From: Pseudomonas synxantha
GTDB lineage: Bacteria > Pseudomonadota > Gammaproteobacteria > Pseudomonadales > Pseudomonadaceae
Assembly (NCBI RefSeq): GCF_900105675.1
Contig: NZ_LT629786.1
Span: 2,790,001 to 2,854,000, forward strand
Direction: 5' to 3'
DNA length: 64,000 nt
The translations under genes were made by a program, and so were the position numbers. Under the pieces are notes generated by a model that was not told where the DNA came from, did not search any database, and worked only from the letters and a program-made list of their open reading frames with translations. This document shows positions 1-7,681 of the stretch, one piece after another (the first letter of the stretch is position 1; each line of letters opens with the position of its first letter).

Positions 1-908
1 TGTTCGAGTGCGTGGTAAGGCACCATCGGGTACATGTGGTGTTCGAGGTGGTAGTTCATGTTCATGTAGATGAAGCGCAGCACGCGGTTCATGTAGATGG
101 TGCGGCAGTTGCTGCGGTGGTCGAGCACATCCTCGGCCAGGCCCACATGCTGGCTGAGGCCGAACAGATAGCCGAGCCAGGCGCCATAGAGACTGGGCAA
201 GCCCACCAGCATCAGCGGTAGCCAGCTGTGCAGGTACAACGCGGTGCCGATGATCAGCGCATAAATCCCAATCCATATACGTGCGGCACGGAACACCTTG
301 GGCCACTCGGTTTCGGGGATGAAGACCTGCTCCTGGGCACTCATCCGGCCCACCGCATGGCGAGCCACGCCGCTGAAGGTCTTCCAGGCCAGGGGCAGGT
401 TGAACAGGCTGAGGGCCATCACCCACAGGCTCGGCGGGCGCGGCTCAACGATCTCCGGGTCGCGGCCGACGACAATGGTGTCGGTGTGATGACGGGCATG
501 GCTCCAGCGCCAGACGTGGGGTTCGAACAGGCACATGAAGCACGCGACCTGGTACAGCCCGTCGTTCATCCAGCGGGTCTTGAACGCGGTGCCGTGGCCG
601 GTTTCATGCCAGCGCGGGTTGGACGCGGTGCCATAGAGCACACCATAGGCCAGGAAGAACGGTACGCAGGCCCAGGAGCCCCAGAACCAATAACCACCAA
701 AGCCTGTGACCAACAGCGTCGAGACCCAGATAGCGGTGTCGAGCAAGGCCGGGCCGTCGCGGCGCTGCATCAGTTCTTTCATACGTTTGCGCGAGATAGG
801 CGACTGGTACCAGCTGGCCGAGACCAGACCCTTTTCGGCGGCGCGGGCCGCTTCAGGGCCAGTGAGGCTGTAGTCGCGCCGGGCGCGGTAAGCGGTGTGT
901 TCAGGCAT
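1..908 (-). CDS. Fatty acid desaturase family protein, MocD-like (3' end cut by window edge)
   Basis: Membrane di-iron desaturase/hydroxylase-type protein. About 302 residues are visible and the C-terminus lies outside the window. Three histidine boxes are present: HETGH near residue 102, HARHH near 138 and HLEHH near 292, the last two flanked by hydrophobic segments. ATG at 908 is preceded by GGAG with suitable spacing. The family includes rhizopine-catabolism MocD, a hydrocarbon-oxygenase-like protein. The nearby dehydrogenase, isomerase and binding-protein genes have MocA/MocC/MocB-type counterparts, so a ring-oxygenation or demethylation role is possible. It is divergent from a LacI-type regulator. 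A general lipid desaturase remains possible. Family certain, substrate not. Confidence 0.85.
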   Translation of the reverse strand, partial: MPEHTAYRARRDYSLTGPEAARAAEKGLVSASWYQSPISRKRMKELMQRRDGPALLDTAIWVSTLLVTGFGGYWFWGSWACVPFFLAYGVLYGTASNPRWHETGHGTAFKTRWMNDGLYQVACFMCLFEPHVWRWSHARHHTDTIVVGRDPEIVEPRPPSLWVMALSLFNLPLAWKTFSGVARHAVGRMSAQEQVFIPETEWPKVFRAARIWIGIYALIIGTALYLHSWLPLMLVGLPSLYGAWLGYLFGLSQHVGLAEDVLDHRSNCRTIYMNRVLRFIYMNMNYHLEHHMYPMVPYHALE

Positions 909-981
909 TGTTATTGTTCTCCGCAAGCGTGGGGTTTCAGGTGCTTTGCGGAACCAACCATAGAGCGCAGCCAAATCGCCC

Positions 982-993
982 TCAAGGCCTTGA
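982..993. promoter_or_regulatory. 12-bp perfect palindrome upstream of the lacI-type gene
   Basis: TCAAGGCCTTGA is self-complementary and lies in the 163-bp gap between the divergent desaturase and LacI-type genes. LacI proteins usually bind even palindromes, so this is one of two operator candidates here. Confidence 0.35.
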
Positions 994-1002
994 ATCCATT
1001 CC

Positions 1003-1040
1003 CTATCAAGCTATCATCCAGGCCCAGCGGGGCTTGATAG
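1003..1040. promoter_or_regulatory. Inverted repeat with 9-bp arms (candidate operator)
   Basis: CTATCAAGC at 1003-1011 is repeated inverted as GCTTGATAG at 1032-1040, ending about 30 bases before the LacI-type start codon. It may be an autoregulatory operator or a leader hairpin; which protein binds is inference. Confidence 0.4.
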
Positions 1041-1071
1041 TTTTCTGTCAAGACGCTCAAGGGGCCTGCCA

Positions 1072-2121
1072 ATGCACAACCATAAACGCCCAACCATCGC
1101 CACCGTCGCCGCCCACGCGGGGCTCAGCGTGGCCACCGTCGACCGGGTATTGAACGCCCGCGCCCCGGTCAACCCGGGCACGGCCGAACAAGTGTTCCAG
1201 GCCGCCGAAGCCGTGGGCTACTTCGCCGCGCGACTGATCGGCCAGCGCATTCGCGAACGCCGGCCCACCTACCGTTTCGGCGTGCTGTTGCTGGGCACCG
1301 CCCAGGCCTTCTATGCCAACCTCGCCCAGTCCATCAGCGATGCCGCGCAGCATCACGCCACCGCCAACCTGAGCTGCCAGTTCGACTACATCAACGACCG
1401 TTCACCGAATGCCATCGTGGCGCAGATCGAGCAGTTGGCGGTGCAGTGCGACGCCCTGGCGGTGGTCAGCTTCGCCCATCCGCTGATCAACGCCTGCCTG
1501 GCGCAGATTCGTGACGCCGGCGTACCAGTGGTTGCGCTGCTGTCGGATATCCATGAACAGGCCGTCGAACCCTATGTGGGCCAGGACAACCACGTGGTCG
1601 GGCGCACCATGGGCTGGCTGCTGGCACACACCTGCGGCGCACGCAAAGGCAGCGTTGGCATTTTGCTCGGCGGCCATCGTTTTCTCGGGCACCAGGCACG
1701 GGTCAAAGGCCTGCACAGCTACCTCGCAGAACACGCGCCGGGCCTCAAGCCGTTGGAGCCGCTGATCAACCTGGACAACTGCGACATCACCGAGGAAGCC
1801 ACCCTCGACCTGCTCGCCCGCCACACCGACCTGCGCGGCCTGTGTGTCGTGGGCGGCGGTGGTGATGGCGTGATCAACGCCCTGGCGCAACTGCCCAAGC
1901 GCCCGGCGCTGTGTTGCATTCTGCAGGAGTCGACCGAGCTGTCGCGCCAGGCGTTGAGCCGCGGCTTGATCGATGTAGTGATGGACTCGCAGCCACGGCA
2001 GACGGCGGCGGCGTTGGTGCAACTGCTGGTGCAGTTGCTGAATGACGAAGGCTTCGATCCGGTGCGGCATCGGGTGCATATACCACCGCAGATAGTGACC
2101 CCGGAAAATATGGGCACCTGA
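1072..2121 (+). CDS. LacI-family transcriptional regulator
   Basis: Protein of 349 residues. The N-terminal LacI helix-turn-helix (residues 8-32, TIATVAAHAGLSVATVDRVL) is followed by the hinge and a periplasmic-binding-protein-type sugar sensor domain. The start at 1072 has AAGGGG seven bases upstream. It probably represses a carbohydrate locus. The closest candidates are the divergent MocD-like gene and the dehydrogenase/isomerase/binding-protein operon at 4.9-7.6 kb. The effector is unknown. Two palindromes upstream are plausible operators. The gene is followed by repeats, not by a co-directional gene, so it looks monocistronic. Confidence 0.85.
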   Translation: MHNHKRPTIATVAAHAGLSVATVDRVLNARAPVNPGTAEQVFQAAEAVGYFAARLIGQRIRERRPTYRFGVLLLGTAQAFYANLAQSISDAAQHHATANLSCQFDYINDRSPNAIVAQIEQLAVQCDALAVVSFAHPLINACLAQIRDAGVPVVALLSDIHEQAVEPYVGQDNHVVGRTMGWLLAHTCGARKGSVGILLGGHRFLGHQARVKGLHSYLAEHAPGLKPLEPLINLDNCDITEEATLDLLARHTDLRGLCVVGGGGDGVINALAQLPKRPALCCILQESTELSRQALSRGLIDVVMDSQPRQTAAALVQLLVQLLNDEGFDPVRHRVHIPPQIVTPENMGT

Positions 2122-2135
2122 GACACAAAAAACAC

Positions 2136-2180
2136 AATGAGGGAGGGGCGGTGCGACGATTCGATTTGCCCCGACGGTGA
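2136..2180 (+). repeat. REP-like element, GGCGGTGCGACGATTCGA variant
   Basis: Starts GGGAGGGGCGGTGCGACGAT and ends near a CCGACGGTGATG half. The same variant recurs at 25180-25233 and, inverted, at 13786-13814. It lies just after the LacI-type stop codon. Confidence 0.6.
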
Positions 2181-2203
2181 TGAAACCCGTCAAAAATTCA
2201 GAG

Positions 2204-2640
2204 GCTGACACACCGCTATCGCGGCATGGGTATCTACGCAACTTTGTAGCTGCCGACCGTAACCACGATGCGAAGCGAGCCGCTCTTGATCTTGATCTGC
2301 TTTTGATCTCAGGCGCCCCGTTAAACCACGCTGGCCGGAATTCGACAGGGATTTGGGGGGTAAACCGGCAGGGATGCCGGTTTAGCCGCCCCGCGCCATG
2401 GATGGCGCGTGGCGGCGGCCCCCCAAATCCATGTCGGATTACGGGCACACCGAGCCTGGGCGAGGTGCCGAGTGGTGGGGCGAGGACCTTTTGCTTACTT
2501 TTGGGTCCTTCCAAAAGTGAGCCGCTGTAAGAGCGGAACCTTAAGTGGCCGTTACCGCAGTAATGGATATGTACTCGGTCTGATCCAACATCCTGGTCGT
2601 CTGTCAGGCCGCCATCGGGAGCAAGCCCCCTCCCACATTT
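2204..2640 (+). repeat. Structured ~430-bp repeat, copy A
   Basis: Near-identical copies occur at 25390-25814 and 45924-46359. Order: a conserved CATGGGTATCTAC leader, a TTGATC hexamer pair, then a 94-base junction (2343-2436). The junction has an outer stem (2343-2360 with 2419-2436) and two inner stems (TAAACCGGC/GCCGGTTTA, 2361-2384; GCGCCAT/ATGGCGC, 2393-2408). Then come a GGACC/GGTCC hairpin, a CCGCT/AGCGG hairpin and a terminal inverted REP. Open frames across it follow the repeat, not a protein. Together with the flanking REPs it fills the 612-base gap between the two regulators. Confidence 0.8.
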
Positions 2641-2672
2641 GGATCGCGGTGCATCCGTTAGTTAGCGGTCGG

Positions 2673-2712
2673 CTGTCAGGCCGCCATCGGGGGCAAGCCC
2701 CCTCCCACATTT
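2673..2712 (-). repeat. REP element
   Basis: CTGTCAGGCCGCCATCGGG followed by GGCAAGCCCCCTCCCACATTT; a second copy of the REP that closes the preceding structured repeat. It lies just beyond the end of the sigma-54 regulator gene and may act as a transcription or mRNA barrier. Confidence 0.7.
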
Positions 2713-2733
2713 AATCTGCACACGGGCAATCCT

Positions 2734-4713
2734 TCACCGGCCGCGAAAATCCCCTGCATTCAAGCCAAACCGACTCATCTTGTTGTACAGCCCGCCCCGC
2801 GACACGTTGAGTTGCTGGGCCGCCAGGCGAATATTGCCGCCCGTGTTTTTCAGCGCAGCGACGATAGCGTGCAGTTCATGGCTGCTCAGATCCTGCGCGG
2901 GCTGAGGTTGGTAAAGGCGCAGCGTCGCCCGTTGCTGGGTTTCCAGCGGCAAATCAGCCGGCTGGATCAGCTCACCCATCGCCAGGTTGGTCGCCCGTTC
3001 AATGGCGTTTTCCAGTTCACGCACATTGCCCGGCCAGCCATGGGCCGACAGCAGCGCCAACGCCTCCGGCGAGAAACCCTGCACTGGCTTACGCAACGAA
3101 CGCGCACAGCGCTGCAGGAAATGCCGTGCCAACAGCGGGATATCCTCGCGGCGCATTCGCAACGGCGGCACGGTGAGGTTCAACACATTGAGGCGGTAGT
3201 AAAGATCCTCACGAAACGCGCCTTCGGCCACTGCCTGGCTCAAGTTGCGATGGGTGGCGGCGATGATGCGCACGTCCACTGGCCGCGAATTTTTCGCGCC
3301 CACGCGGGTCACTTCCCCCTCCTGCAACACCCGTAGCAGGCTGACCTGGGCATCGAAGGACATGTCGCCAATTTCATCCAGGAAGATGGTGCCGCCATCG
3401 GCCAATTCAAACTTGCCCGCCGACCCACCCCGTGCCGAGCCGGTGAAAGCGCCTTCGACATGCCCAAACAGTTCGCTCTGCACCAGGTCCCGAGGGATGG
3501 CGCCGCAGTTGACCGCCACGAACGGGCCGTTGCAACGCTCGCTGGCGTTATGAATGGCCTGGGCAAACAGCTCCTTGCCGGTGCCGCTTTCGCCGAGGAT
3601 CAAGGTGGTGGCGTCGCCGCGACTGGCAATGCGCCCCAGGTGCAGCGCGTCCTGGATCGCCCGCGAGGAGCCCTGGATGGTGTCGAAGGTGTAGCGAGCC
3701 TGGGTGCCGATAAGGCGCCGGGTGATTTCGCGGATGCGGCGGTTTTCGCGCACCGACACGATCACCCCGCCCTGCTCCAGCGGGCATACCGAGACCAGGC
3801 AGGCGAGCTGGCTGCGGTCGTGCAGCTCAAAGGTACAATCGAGGTCACGCACCGGCTCACCCAGCGCGTCGCTCAACTCACTGCGCCCCAGGCGCTGGAA
3901 CGGACTGCCGATCAGCTCCAGCCCCACCCCGAACAACTGCCGCGCATAACGGTTGAGCGCCTTGATGCAGCCGCGCTCATCCAGCACCACCAAGCCTTCG
4001 TTCAGCACTTCGAGCACCGCTTGCTGTTCCTCCAGCAACACCTGCAGCGCCATCTGCCGCGACACCGCTTCGGCTGCCGCCTGGACGGTGCCCAGGGTAT
4101 GGAAATGAAACCAGCCGGGCTCGGCGGTCAGCGTGAGCATGGCCAATGTCAGGCCCTGGGCATCCTTGATCGGCGCAGCGGCGCAGTGCATGCGGCGCTG
4201 GCGCAGAGCGCCGGCGAAGTTCTCCTCGGCCAACACGTACATCAGGCGATCTTCGGCCAGCGCCAGCCCGGTGCAGTTGGTGCCCTGTACCGATTCCAGC
4301 AGGCGACTGCCCACGGGAGTGATGTCCAGCCCGCAGAAATACAGGGTGGTGCCCTCCGCATCGGTAAGGTTGATATGGCCGCGCGGGTTATAGGCCAGCA
4401 AGCCGTGCATGACTTGCGCGGCGGCCGCGATCAGTACGCGGTGATTGGCCAGGGTTGCCGCCAGCGCTTGGGCGGCAACGAAACGGTAGTGGCTGTCATC
4501 GGGATCGATCCCCGCCTCGATACTGCGCCTCCACGAATCCCAGATGACCTGACGCACCTCGGCCGGGCGTTCGACCTGGCCGGACAGACACGCTCGCCAG
4601 CCCTGCTCCAACGCAGCGACGGGTCCGTCATTCAACGCAGCCGGCCCCAAGGCCGTGAGGTAATCGAGGTCTTGCCCGCTGAACGTCAGAGTCATCGAGG
4701 TATCCATGTTCAT
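2734..4713 (-). CDS. Sigma-54-dependent activator, AcoR-like (GAF-PAS-AAA+-Fis HTH)
   Basis: About 659 residues. An N-terminal GAF-like sensor and a PAS-like segment (about 215-320) precede an AAA+ sigma-54 interaction domain with Walker A GESGTGKE (near 372), EGAFTGS (near 420; the usual GAFTGA ends in Ala, here Ser) and Walker B GGTIFLDEIGD (near 443). A Fis-type helix-turn-helix is at the C-terminus. It is divergent from a dehydrogenase operon with a sigma-54 promoter and is its likely activator. The start is uncertain: the frame opens at 4755, but an inverted repeat at 4719-4742 suggests a start below it (4713, 4707 or 4695). None has a strong ribosome site. Confidence 0.88.
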   Translation of the reverse strand: MNMDTSMTLTFSGQDLDYLTALGPAALNDGPVAALEQGWRACLSGQVERPAEVRQVIWDSWRRSIEAGIDPDDSHYRFVAAQALAATLANHRVLIAAAAQVMHGLLAYNPRGHINLTDAEGTTLYFCGLDITPVGSRLLESVQGTNCTGLALAEDRLMYVLAEENFAGALRQRRMHCAAAPIKDAQGLTLAMLTLTAEPGWFHFHTLGTVQAAAEAVSRQMALQVLLEEQQAVLEVLNEGLVVLDERGCIKALNRYARQLFGVGLELIGSPFQRLGRSELSDALGEPVRDLDCTFELHDRSQLACLVSVCPLEQGGVIVSVRENRRIREITRRLIGTQARYTFDTIQGSSRAIQDALHLGRIASRGDATTLILGESGTGKELFAQAIHNASERCNGPFVAVNCGAIPRDLVQSELFGHVEGAFTGSARGGSAGKFELADGGTIFLDEIGDMSFDAQVSLLRVLQEGEVTRVGAKNSRPVDVRIIAATHRNLSQAVAEGAFREDLYYRLNVLNLTVPPLRMRREDIPLLARHFLQRCARSLRKPVQGFSPEALALLSAHGWPGNVRELENAIERATNLAMGELIQPADLPLETQQRATLRLYQPQPAQDLSSHELHAIVAALKNTGGNIRLAAQQLNVSRGGLYNKMSRFGLNAGDFRGR

Positions 4714-4718
4714 GTTTT

Positions 4719-4742
4719 TGACATGTAAGTATAGGCATGTCA
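4719..4742. promoter_or_regulatory. Candidate upstream activator site for the sigma-54 regulator
   Basis: TGACATG at 4719-4725 and CATGTCA at 4736-4742 form a perfect inverted repeat with 10-base spacing. It lies 64-87 bases upstream of the -24 element, the usual place for an enhancer-binding-protein site, and beside the regulator's own start. Confidence 0.6.
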
Positions 4743-4804
4743 TCCAAATGAACATATTTTGTTTAATCTATTTTATAAACCATTACCAATCAGTGAGTTA
4801 TGAA

Positions 4805-4821
4805 TTGGCATAACCCTTGCT
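4805..4821 (+). promoter_or_regulatory. Sigma-54 (-24/-12) promoter of the moc-like operon
   Basis: TTGGCATAACCCTTGCT has TGGCA at 4806-4810 and TTGC at 4817-4820, with GG and GC exactly 12 bases apart as RpoN requires. Transcription would start near 4832. This excludes the in-frame ATG at 4831 and supports translation from 4879. Confidence 0.8.
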
Positions 4822-4878
4822 CCTACCCCTATGCCAGCCAGGACTGTCCTGCGGCCAACAATAAAAAGGGGTCACTTC

Positions 4879-5898
4879 ATGAGTACACAGAATATCCGCC
4901 TGGGCTTGATCGGTGCCGGTCGCATGGGCAGCTTCCACGGCCTTACGGCGGCGCGCCACATCCCCGGTGCCTGCCTCGCCGCCATCGCCGATCCTACCCC
5001 AGGCCAGGCCGCACGCCTGGCAGCAGAGCTGGGGGTGGACAAGGTCTACACCGACCCGCAACAGCTGTTGGACGACCCGGAGATCGACGGCGTACTCATT
5101 GCCGCCCCCGCCCGCAGCCACGCCGAACTGGTGATCAGCGCCGCCCGCGCCGGCAAAGGTATCTTTTGCGAAAAACCCATGGCGATCACCCTGGATGAAG
5201 CCGATCGCGCCATCGCCGCTGCCGCCGACGCCCGCGTGCCGTTGCAGGTCGGTTTCAATCGGCGTTTCGCCAAGAGCTTCCGTACCGCCCACCTCGATGT
5301 CGCCGCCGGCCGCATCGGCACGCCGCAGTTACTGCGCTCGTTGACCCGCGACCCGGCGCTGAACAACCCAGCCGCTTCACCACAATGGGTGATCTTCCTG
5401 GAGACCCTGATCCACGACTTCGACACGCTGCGCTACCTCAACCCCGGCGCCGAAGCGGTGCAGGTATATGTGATGGCCGACGCGCTGATCGCCCCAGCGT
5501 ACAAAAGCCAAGGCTTGCTCGACACCGCCGTGGTCACGATCCGCTTCGACAACGGCGCCATCGCCACCGCCGAGGCCAACTTCCAGGCGGTGTATGGCTA
5601 CGATGTGCGCGGTGAAGTGTTCGGCAGCCAAGGCATGCTGAGCATGGGCAGCCTCAATGACTGCGACCTGGTGCGCTACCTGGCCGAGGGCATCCAGGCC
5701 GACACCCAACGAATGGACACTGACCTGCTGCGCGACGCCTACATTGCCGAACTCAACCACTTTGTCGACTGCCTGCGCAGCGGCGCCAAGCCCCTGGCCA
5801 GCGGTGAGGATGCGCGCGCGGCCCTGGCGATTGCGCGCGCTTGCATCGAGTCGTACGAAACCGGCAAGTCTGTGGCCGTGCAAGGGGCGCGGCCATGA
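4879..5898 (+). CDS. Gfo/Idh/MocA-family NAD(P)-dependent dehydrogenase (inositol dehydrogenase-like)
   Basis: About 339 residues. The N-terminal Rossmann fold has GLIGAGRMG near residue 10, the family EKP motif (CEKPMAITLDEA) near 98, then a C-terminal substrate domain with LIHDFDTLRY. It probably oxidises a cyclitol or related sugar at a ring carbon. The start was chosen at 4879 (AAAAAGGGG upstream) because the sigma-54 promoter places the transcript start near 4832. It is the first gene of a three-gene operon; its stop overlaps the next start. MocA (rhizopine) and IolG (myo-inositol) are family members. The substrate cannot be read from sequence. Confidence 0.88.
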   Translation: MSTQNIRLGLIGAGRMGSFHGLTAARHIPGACLAAIADPTPGQAARLAAELGVDKVYTDPQQLLDDPEIDGVLIAAPARSHAELVISAARAGKGIFCEKPMAITLDEADRAIAAAADARVPLQVGFNRRFAKSFRTAHLDVAAGRIGTPQLLRSLTRDPALNNPAASPQWVIFLETLIHDFDTLRYLNPGAEAVQVYVMADALIAPAYKSQGLLDTAVVTIRFDNGAIATAEANFQAVYGYDVRGEVFGSQGMLSMGSLNDCDLVRYLAEGIQADTQRMDTDLLRDAYIAELNHFVDCLRSGAKPLASGEDARAALAIARACIESYETGKSVAVQGARP

Positions 5899-6674
5899 TG
5901 CCGTTCAAATTAGCCGTCAGCGCCGAGATGGTGTTCCTCGACCTGCCCTTCATCGAACGGGTCAAACGTATCCACGCCCTGGGGTTCAGCGCCGAAATCT
6001 GGAGCTGGACCGACAAGGACATCGACGCCCTGGCCGCGACCGGCGCGGACTTCACCTCGATGACCGGCTACATCAGCGGCACCCTCACCGACCCCGAAGG
6101 CAGCCGCCAACTGCTCGACAGCGCCCGCGAATCTTTGGGCATCGCCGAGCGCCTCAATTGCCCCAGCCTCAACCTGCACGGCACAGGCCTGGGCGACGGC
6201 GGCCTGCCGATACAGCCGGTCAGCCAGACCTCGGGGCGCATGTGGCTGAGCGCCTGCAAGACCCTGGAAAAAATCGCACGCCTGGGGGAAGACGCCGGCC
6301 GTGTGTTCCTGCTGGAAAACCTCAACACCGCCGTCGATCACCCCGGCACGCCCTTCGCCCGCGCCGACGAGACCCTGGCGCTAATCGAAGCCGTGGGCAG
6401 CCCGCACCTGAAGATGAACCTGGACCTTTACCACGCGCAGATCGGCGAAGGCAACCTGATCGAATTGATCCAGCGCGCCGGCAGCGCCATTGGTGAAATC
6501 CAGGTGGCCGACGTGCCCGGGCGCAAGGAGCCCGGCACTGGCGAAATCCACTACCCGGCGATTGCCCGTGCGCTGTACGCCATGGGCTACACCGGCGTGG
6601 TAGGCCTGGAGGGCTGGGCCAGCGGCACCAGCGAATTGGCCCTGGAGCGCTTCCGCCAGGCATTCACCCTATAA
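5895..6674 (+). CDS. TIM-barrel sugar isomerase/epimerase (hydroxypyruvate isomerase-like, MocC-like)
   Basis: 259 residues of the xylose isomerase-like TIM-barrel superfamily. Metal-site motifs are visible: FLLENLNTAVDH (Glu), KMNLDLYHAQI (Asp/His), QVADVPGRKEPGTGEI and GLEGW (C-terminal Glu). The arrangement matches hydroxypyruvate isomerase-type and MocC-type proteins. It probably isomerises a keto-sugar or opens a keto-inositol-type product of the upstream dehydrogenase. ATG at 5895 overlaps the preceding TGA, implying translational coupling; an in-frame GTG-type extension upstream lies inside the neighbouring gene and was rejected. Confidence 0.85.
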   Translation: MMPFKLAVSAEMVFLDLPFIERVKRIHALGFSAEIWSWTDKDIDALAATGADFTSMTGYISGTLTDPEGSRQLLDSARESLGIAERLNCPSLNLHGTGLGDGGLPIQPVSQTSGRMWLSACKTLEKIARLGEDAGRVFLLENLNTAVDHPGTPFARADETLALIEAVGSPHLKMNLDLYHAQIGEGNLIELIQRAGSAIGEIQVADVPGRKEPGTGEIHYPAIARALYAMGYTGVVGLEGWASGTSELALERFRQAFTL

Positions 6675-6693
6675 CAATAAAAGGAACACCCTC

Positions 6694-7620
6694 ATGCATC
6701 GTTATTCATTGCTAGTGGCCGCGCTGCTGTTGCTGTTCAGCCAATGGACTTTCGCCGCGTACCGCATTGGCGTGAGCATTGCCCGGGTCGACGATAACTT
6801 CATGACCTATGTACGTAGCGGCCTGGAGGCCGCGGCGAAACAGCAGGACGTGCAGATCCAGTTCGAAGACGCCCAGGGCGATGTGGTGCGCCAGCTCAAC
6901 CAGGTCGAAGGTTTTCTCAACCAGAAAGTCGATGCGGTGATCGTGCTGCCGGTCGACACGGCTGCCACTGCCAACATCACCCGCGCCGCCGTGGCAGCCA
7001 AGACTCCGCTGGTGTACGTCAACCGTCACCCGGATGAACGCACGTTGCCCAAGGGCGTGGTTACCGTGGCGTCCAACGACATCGAGGCCGGGCAATTGCA
7101 GATGCGCTACCTCGCGGAAAAACTCGGCGGCCAGGGCAATGTGGCGATCATCATGGGTGACCTCGCGCAGAACGCCACCCATGACCGCACCGAGGGCGCC
7201 AGGCAGGTGCTCAAGGACTTTCCCGGTATCAAGATCGTCGAGCAGCAAAGCGCCGAGTGGCAACGCAACAAAGGCATGGACCTGACCAGCAACTGGCTGC
7301 TGGCAGGCACGCAGTTCGATGCCATTGTCGCCAACAACGATGAAATGGCAATCGGTGCGGCCATGGCATTGCAGCAAGCGGGCAAGGCCAAGGGCGAGAT
7401 TGCGATCGTCGGCATCGACGGCCTGCCCGATGGCCTGGCCGCGATCAAGCGTGGACTGCTTGCTGCCTCAGTGTTCCAGGACCCCAAAGCCCAGGCGACC
7501 CAGGCGGTGCAAGCGGCGATCAAGATGATCAAGGGCGAACCGATTGAAGCCGAAGTGTGGGTGCCGTTTGAACTGATCAAGCCCGAACAGGTGGCAGTAT
7601 TCGAACAGCGCTACAAGTAA
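6694..7620 (+). CDS. Periplasmic sugar-binding protein (RbsB/MocB-like), orphan
   Basis: 308 residues with a signal peptide ending near Ala22 (FSQWTFAA) and a mature type I periplasmic binding fold. It binds a sugar or cyclitol for an ABC importer. AAGGA lies nine bases before the ATG, 19 bases after the isomerase stop, so it is the last gene of the sigma-54 operon. No permease or ATPase gene adjoins it, so it must share a transporter encoded elsewhere or act as a chemoreceptor ligand carrier. Similar to the rhizopine-binding MocB class by layout; ligand not established. A perfect REP hairpin follows. Confidence 0.85.
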   Translation: MHRYSLLVAALLLLFSQWTFAAYRIGVSIARVDDNFMTYVRSGLEAAAKQQDVQIQFEDAQGDVVRQLNQVEGFLNQKVDAVIVLPVDTAATANITRAAVAAKTPLVYVNRHPDERTLPKGVVTVASNDIEAGQLQMRYLAEKLGGQGNVAIIMGDLAQNATHDRTEGARQVLKDFPGIKIVEQQSAEWQRNKGMDLTSNWLLAGTQFDAIVANNDEMAIGAAMALQQAGKAKGEIAIVGIDGLPDGLAAIKRGLLAASVFQDPKAQATQAVQAAIKMIKGEPIEAEVWVPFELIKPEQVAVFEQRYK

Positions 7621-7640
7621 ACCGAGGCTAAGGAGATCCA

Positions 7641-7672
7641 AATGTGGGAGGGGGCTTGCCCCCTCCCACACT
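7641..7672. repeat. Self-complementary REP hairpin between convergent genes
   Basis: TGTGGGAGGGGG (7643-7654) and CCCCCTCCCACA (7659-7670) pair perfectly around CTTG. It sits between the binding-protein stop and the stop of yghU on the other strand, and may serve both genes as a transcript end. Confidence 0.7.
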
Positions 7673-7681
7673 GGCTCTGAA

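Noticed and set aside
228..1037. A + strand open frame across the desaturase gene
   Set aside because: The other strand encodes a clear three-histidine-box desaturase; the + frame is its antisense shadow.
2136..2712. CRISPR-like array from closely spaced repeats
   Set aside because: The repeats are REP and structured elements in mixed orientation without regular spacers, and no cas gene is present.
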